Shown: positions 13,691 to 13,809 of the stretch, one piece after another | Layout of the letters: every line of letters starts with the position of its first letter | Numbering within the stretch: position 1 is the first letter of the stretch | Assembly (NCBI GenBank): GCA_937876865.1 | Contig: CALEFF010000027.1 | Coordinates: 1 to 13,809, forward strand | Reading direction: 5' to 3' | DNA: 13,809 nucleotides | Source of the DNA: an uncultured Bacteroidales bacterium | GTDB taxonomy: Bacteria; Bacteroidota; Bacteroidia; Bacteroidales; P3 | Program-made: the position numbers and the translations under genes | Notes under the pieces: model-generated | Database searches by the model: none | What the model was told of the DNA's origin: nothing | The model's input: only the letters and a program-made list of their open reading frames with translations

Positions 13691-13777
13691 ATCGCCAGAT
13701 TTAGGGTGCAATCGCAGTGGGCTATAACTGTGTGGATTGCGAGTGGAGAGAAAAAGTTTCGGCTTTTTCTCTTTTTT
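13691..13777 (+). ncRNA. Putative small RNA with own promoter and terminator
   Basis: About 87 bases between a TATCTTTG element and an intrinsic terminator contain no reading frame of note. GCAATC (13708-13713) pairs with GATTGC (13735-13740), and inside it CAGT (13715-13718) with ACTG (13727-13730), giving one stem-loop with bulges. The terminator hairpin follows after six bases. It could be a free small RNA or a terminated leader (attenuator) of a gene beyond the window. No known riboswitch core is recognised. Confidence 0.45.
13747..13777 (+). terminator. Intrinsic terminator near right edge
   Basis: AGAGAAAAAG (13747-13756) pairs perfectly with CTTTTTCTCT (13763-13772) around the loop TTTCGG, followed by five more Ts. 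Confidence 0.85.
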
Positions 13778-13809
13778 ATTGCTGATTGTCAGAAGTTGTC
13801 AAAAACTTG

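Noticed and set aside
11445..13809. Direct-repeat attachment site copied from the tRNA 3' end
   Set aside because: I looked for a second direct copy of the tRNA 3' end to the right and found only the inverted, degenerate echo at 11563-11587; no integrase is visible.

Overview
The window reads as the chromosome of an AT-rich member of the Bacteroidetes, probably Bacteroidales. Three things point there: the gene families (PorT-like barrel, secreted transglutaminase-like protein, SurA/PpiD-like foldase, MutS); the repeated promoter form of the phylum (TTTG, about 19 bases, then TAnnTTTG, nearly always TATCTTTG here); and the general lack of Shine-Dalgarno sites.

Left part (1-6364): everything protein-coding is on the minus strand. 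A promoter at 6334-6364 drives a three-gene cell-envelope operon: an S41 carboxy-terminal protease, a large secreted transglutaminase-like protein, and a small outer-membrane beta-barrel protein, with spacings of 19 bases and then a one-base overlap. Hairpins at 1264-1310 and 1193-1231 probably end it. An 808-base gene-free stretch follows. It holds a perfect minus-strand promoter (967-997) and a roughly 210-base rod-shaped inverted structure (694-904) with the size and shape of a 6S-type RNA. Beyond it lies a lipoprotein gene that runs off the window edge.

Middle part (6415-11560): plus-strand housekeeping genes. A membrane-anchored periplasmic peptidyl-prolyl isomerase is transcribed divergently from the protease operon and closed by a textbook terminator. 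Then come mutS and a tRNA-Gly(GCC) with an ideal promoter and terminator. The protease and foldase on either side of 6311-6470 both act on exported proteins, so this is an envelope protein quality-control locus.

Right part (11561-13809): directly after the tRNA the composition changes. A degenerate inverted echo of the tRNA T-arm comes first, then a solitary Cas2-like/SinR-family small protein with an unusually strong Shine-Dalgarno site. Next is a convergent pair of GC-rich AraC-type regulators with palindromes around their promoters. Last is a probable small RNA ending in an intrinsic terminator. This looks like an acquired segment beside a tRNA gene, though a contig misjoin cannot be excluded from sequence alone. 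No transposase, integrase, CRISPR array or rRNA is visible.
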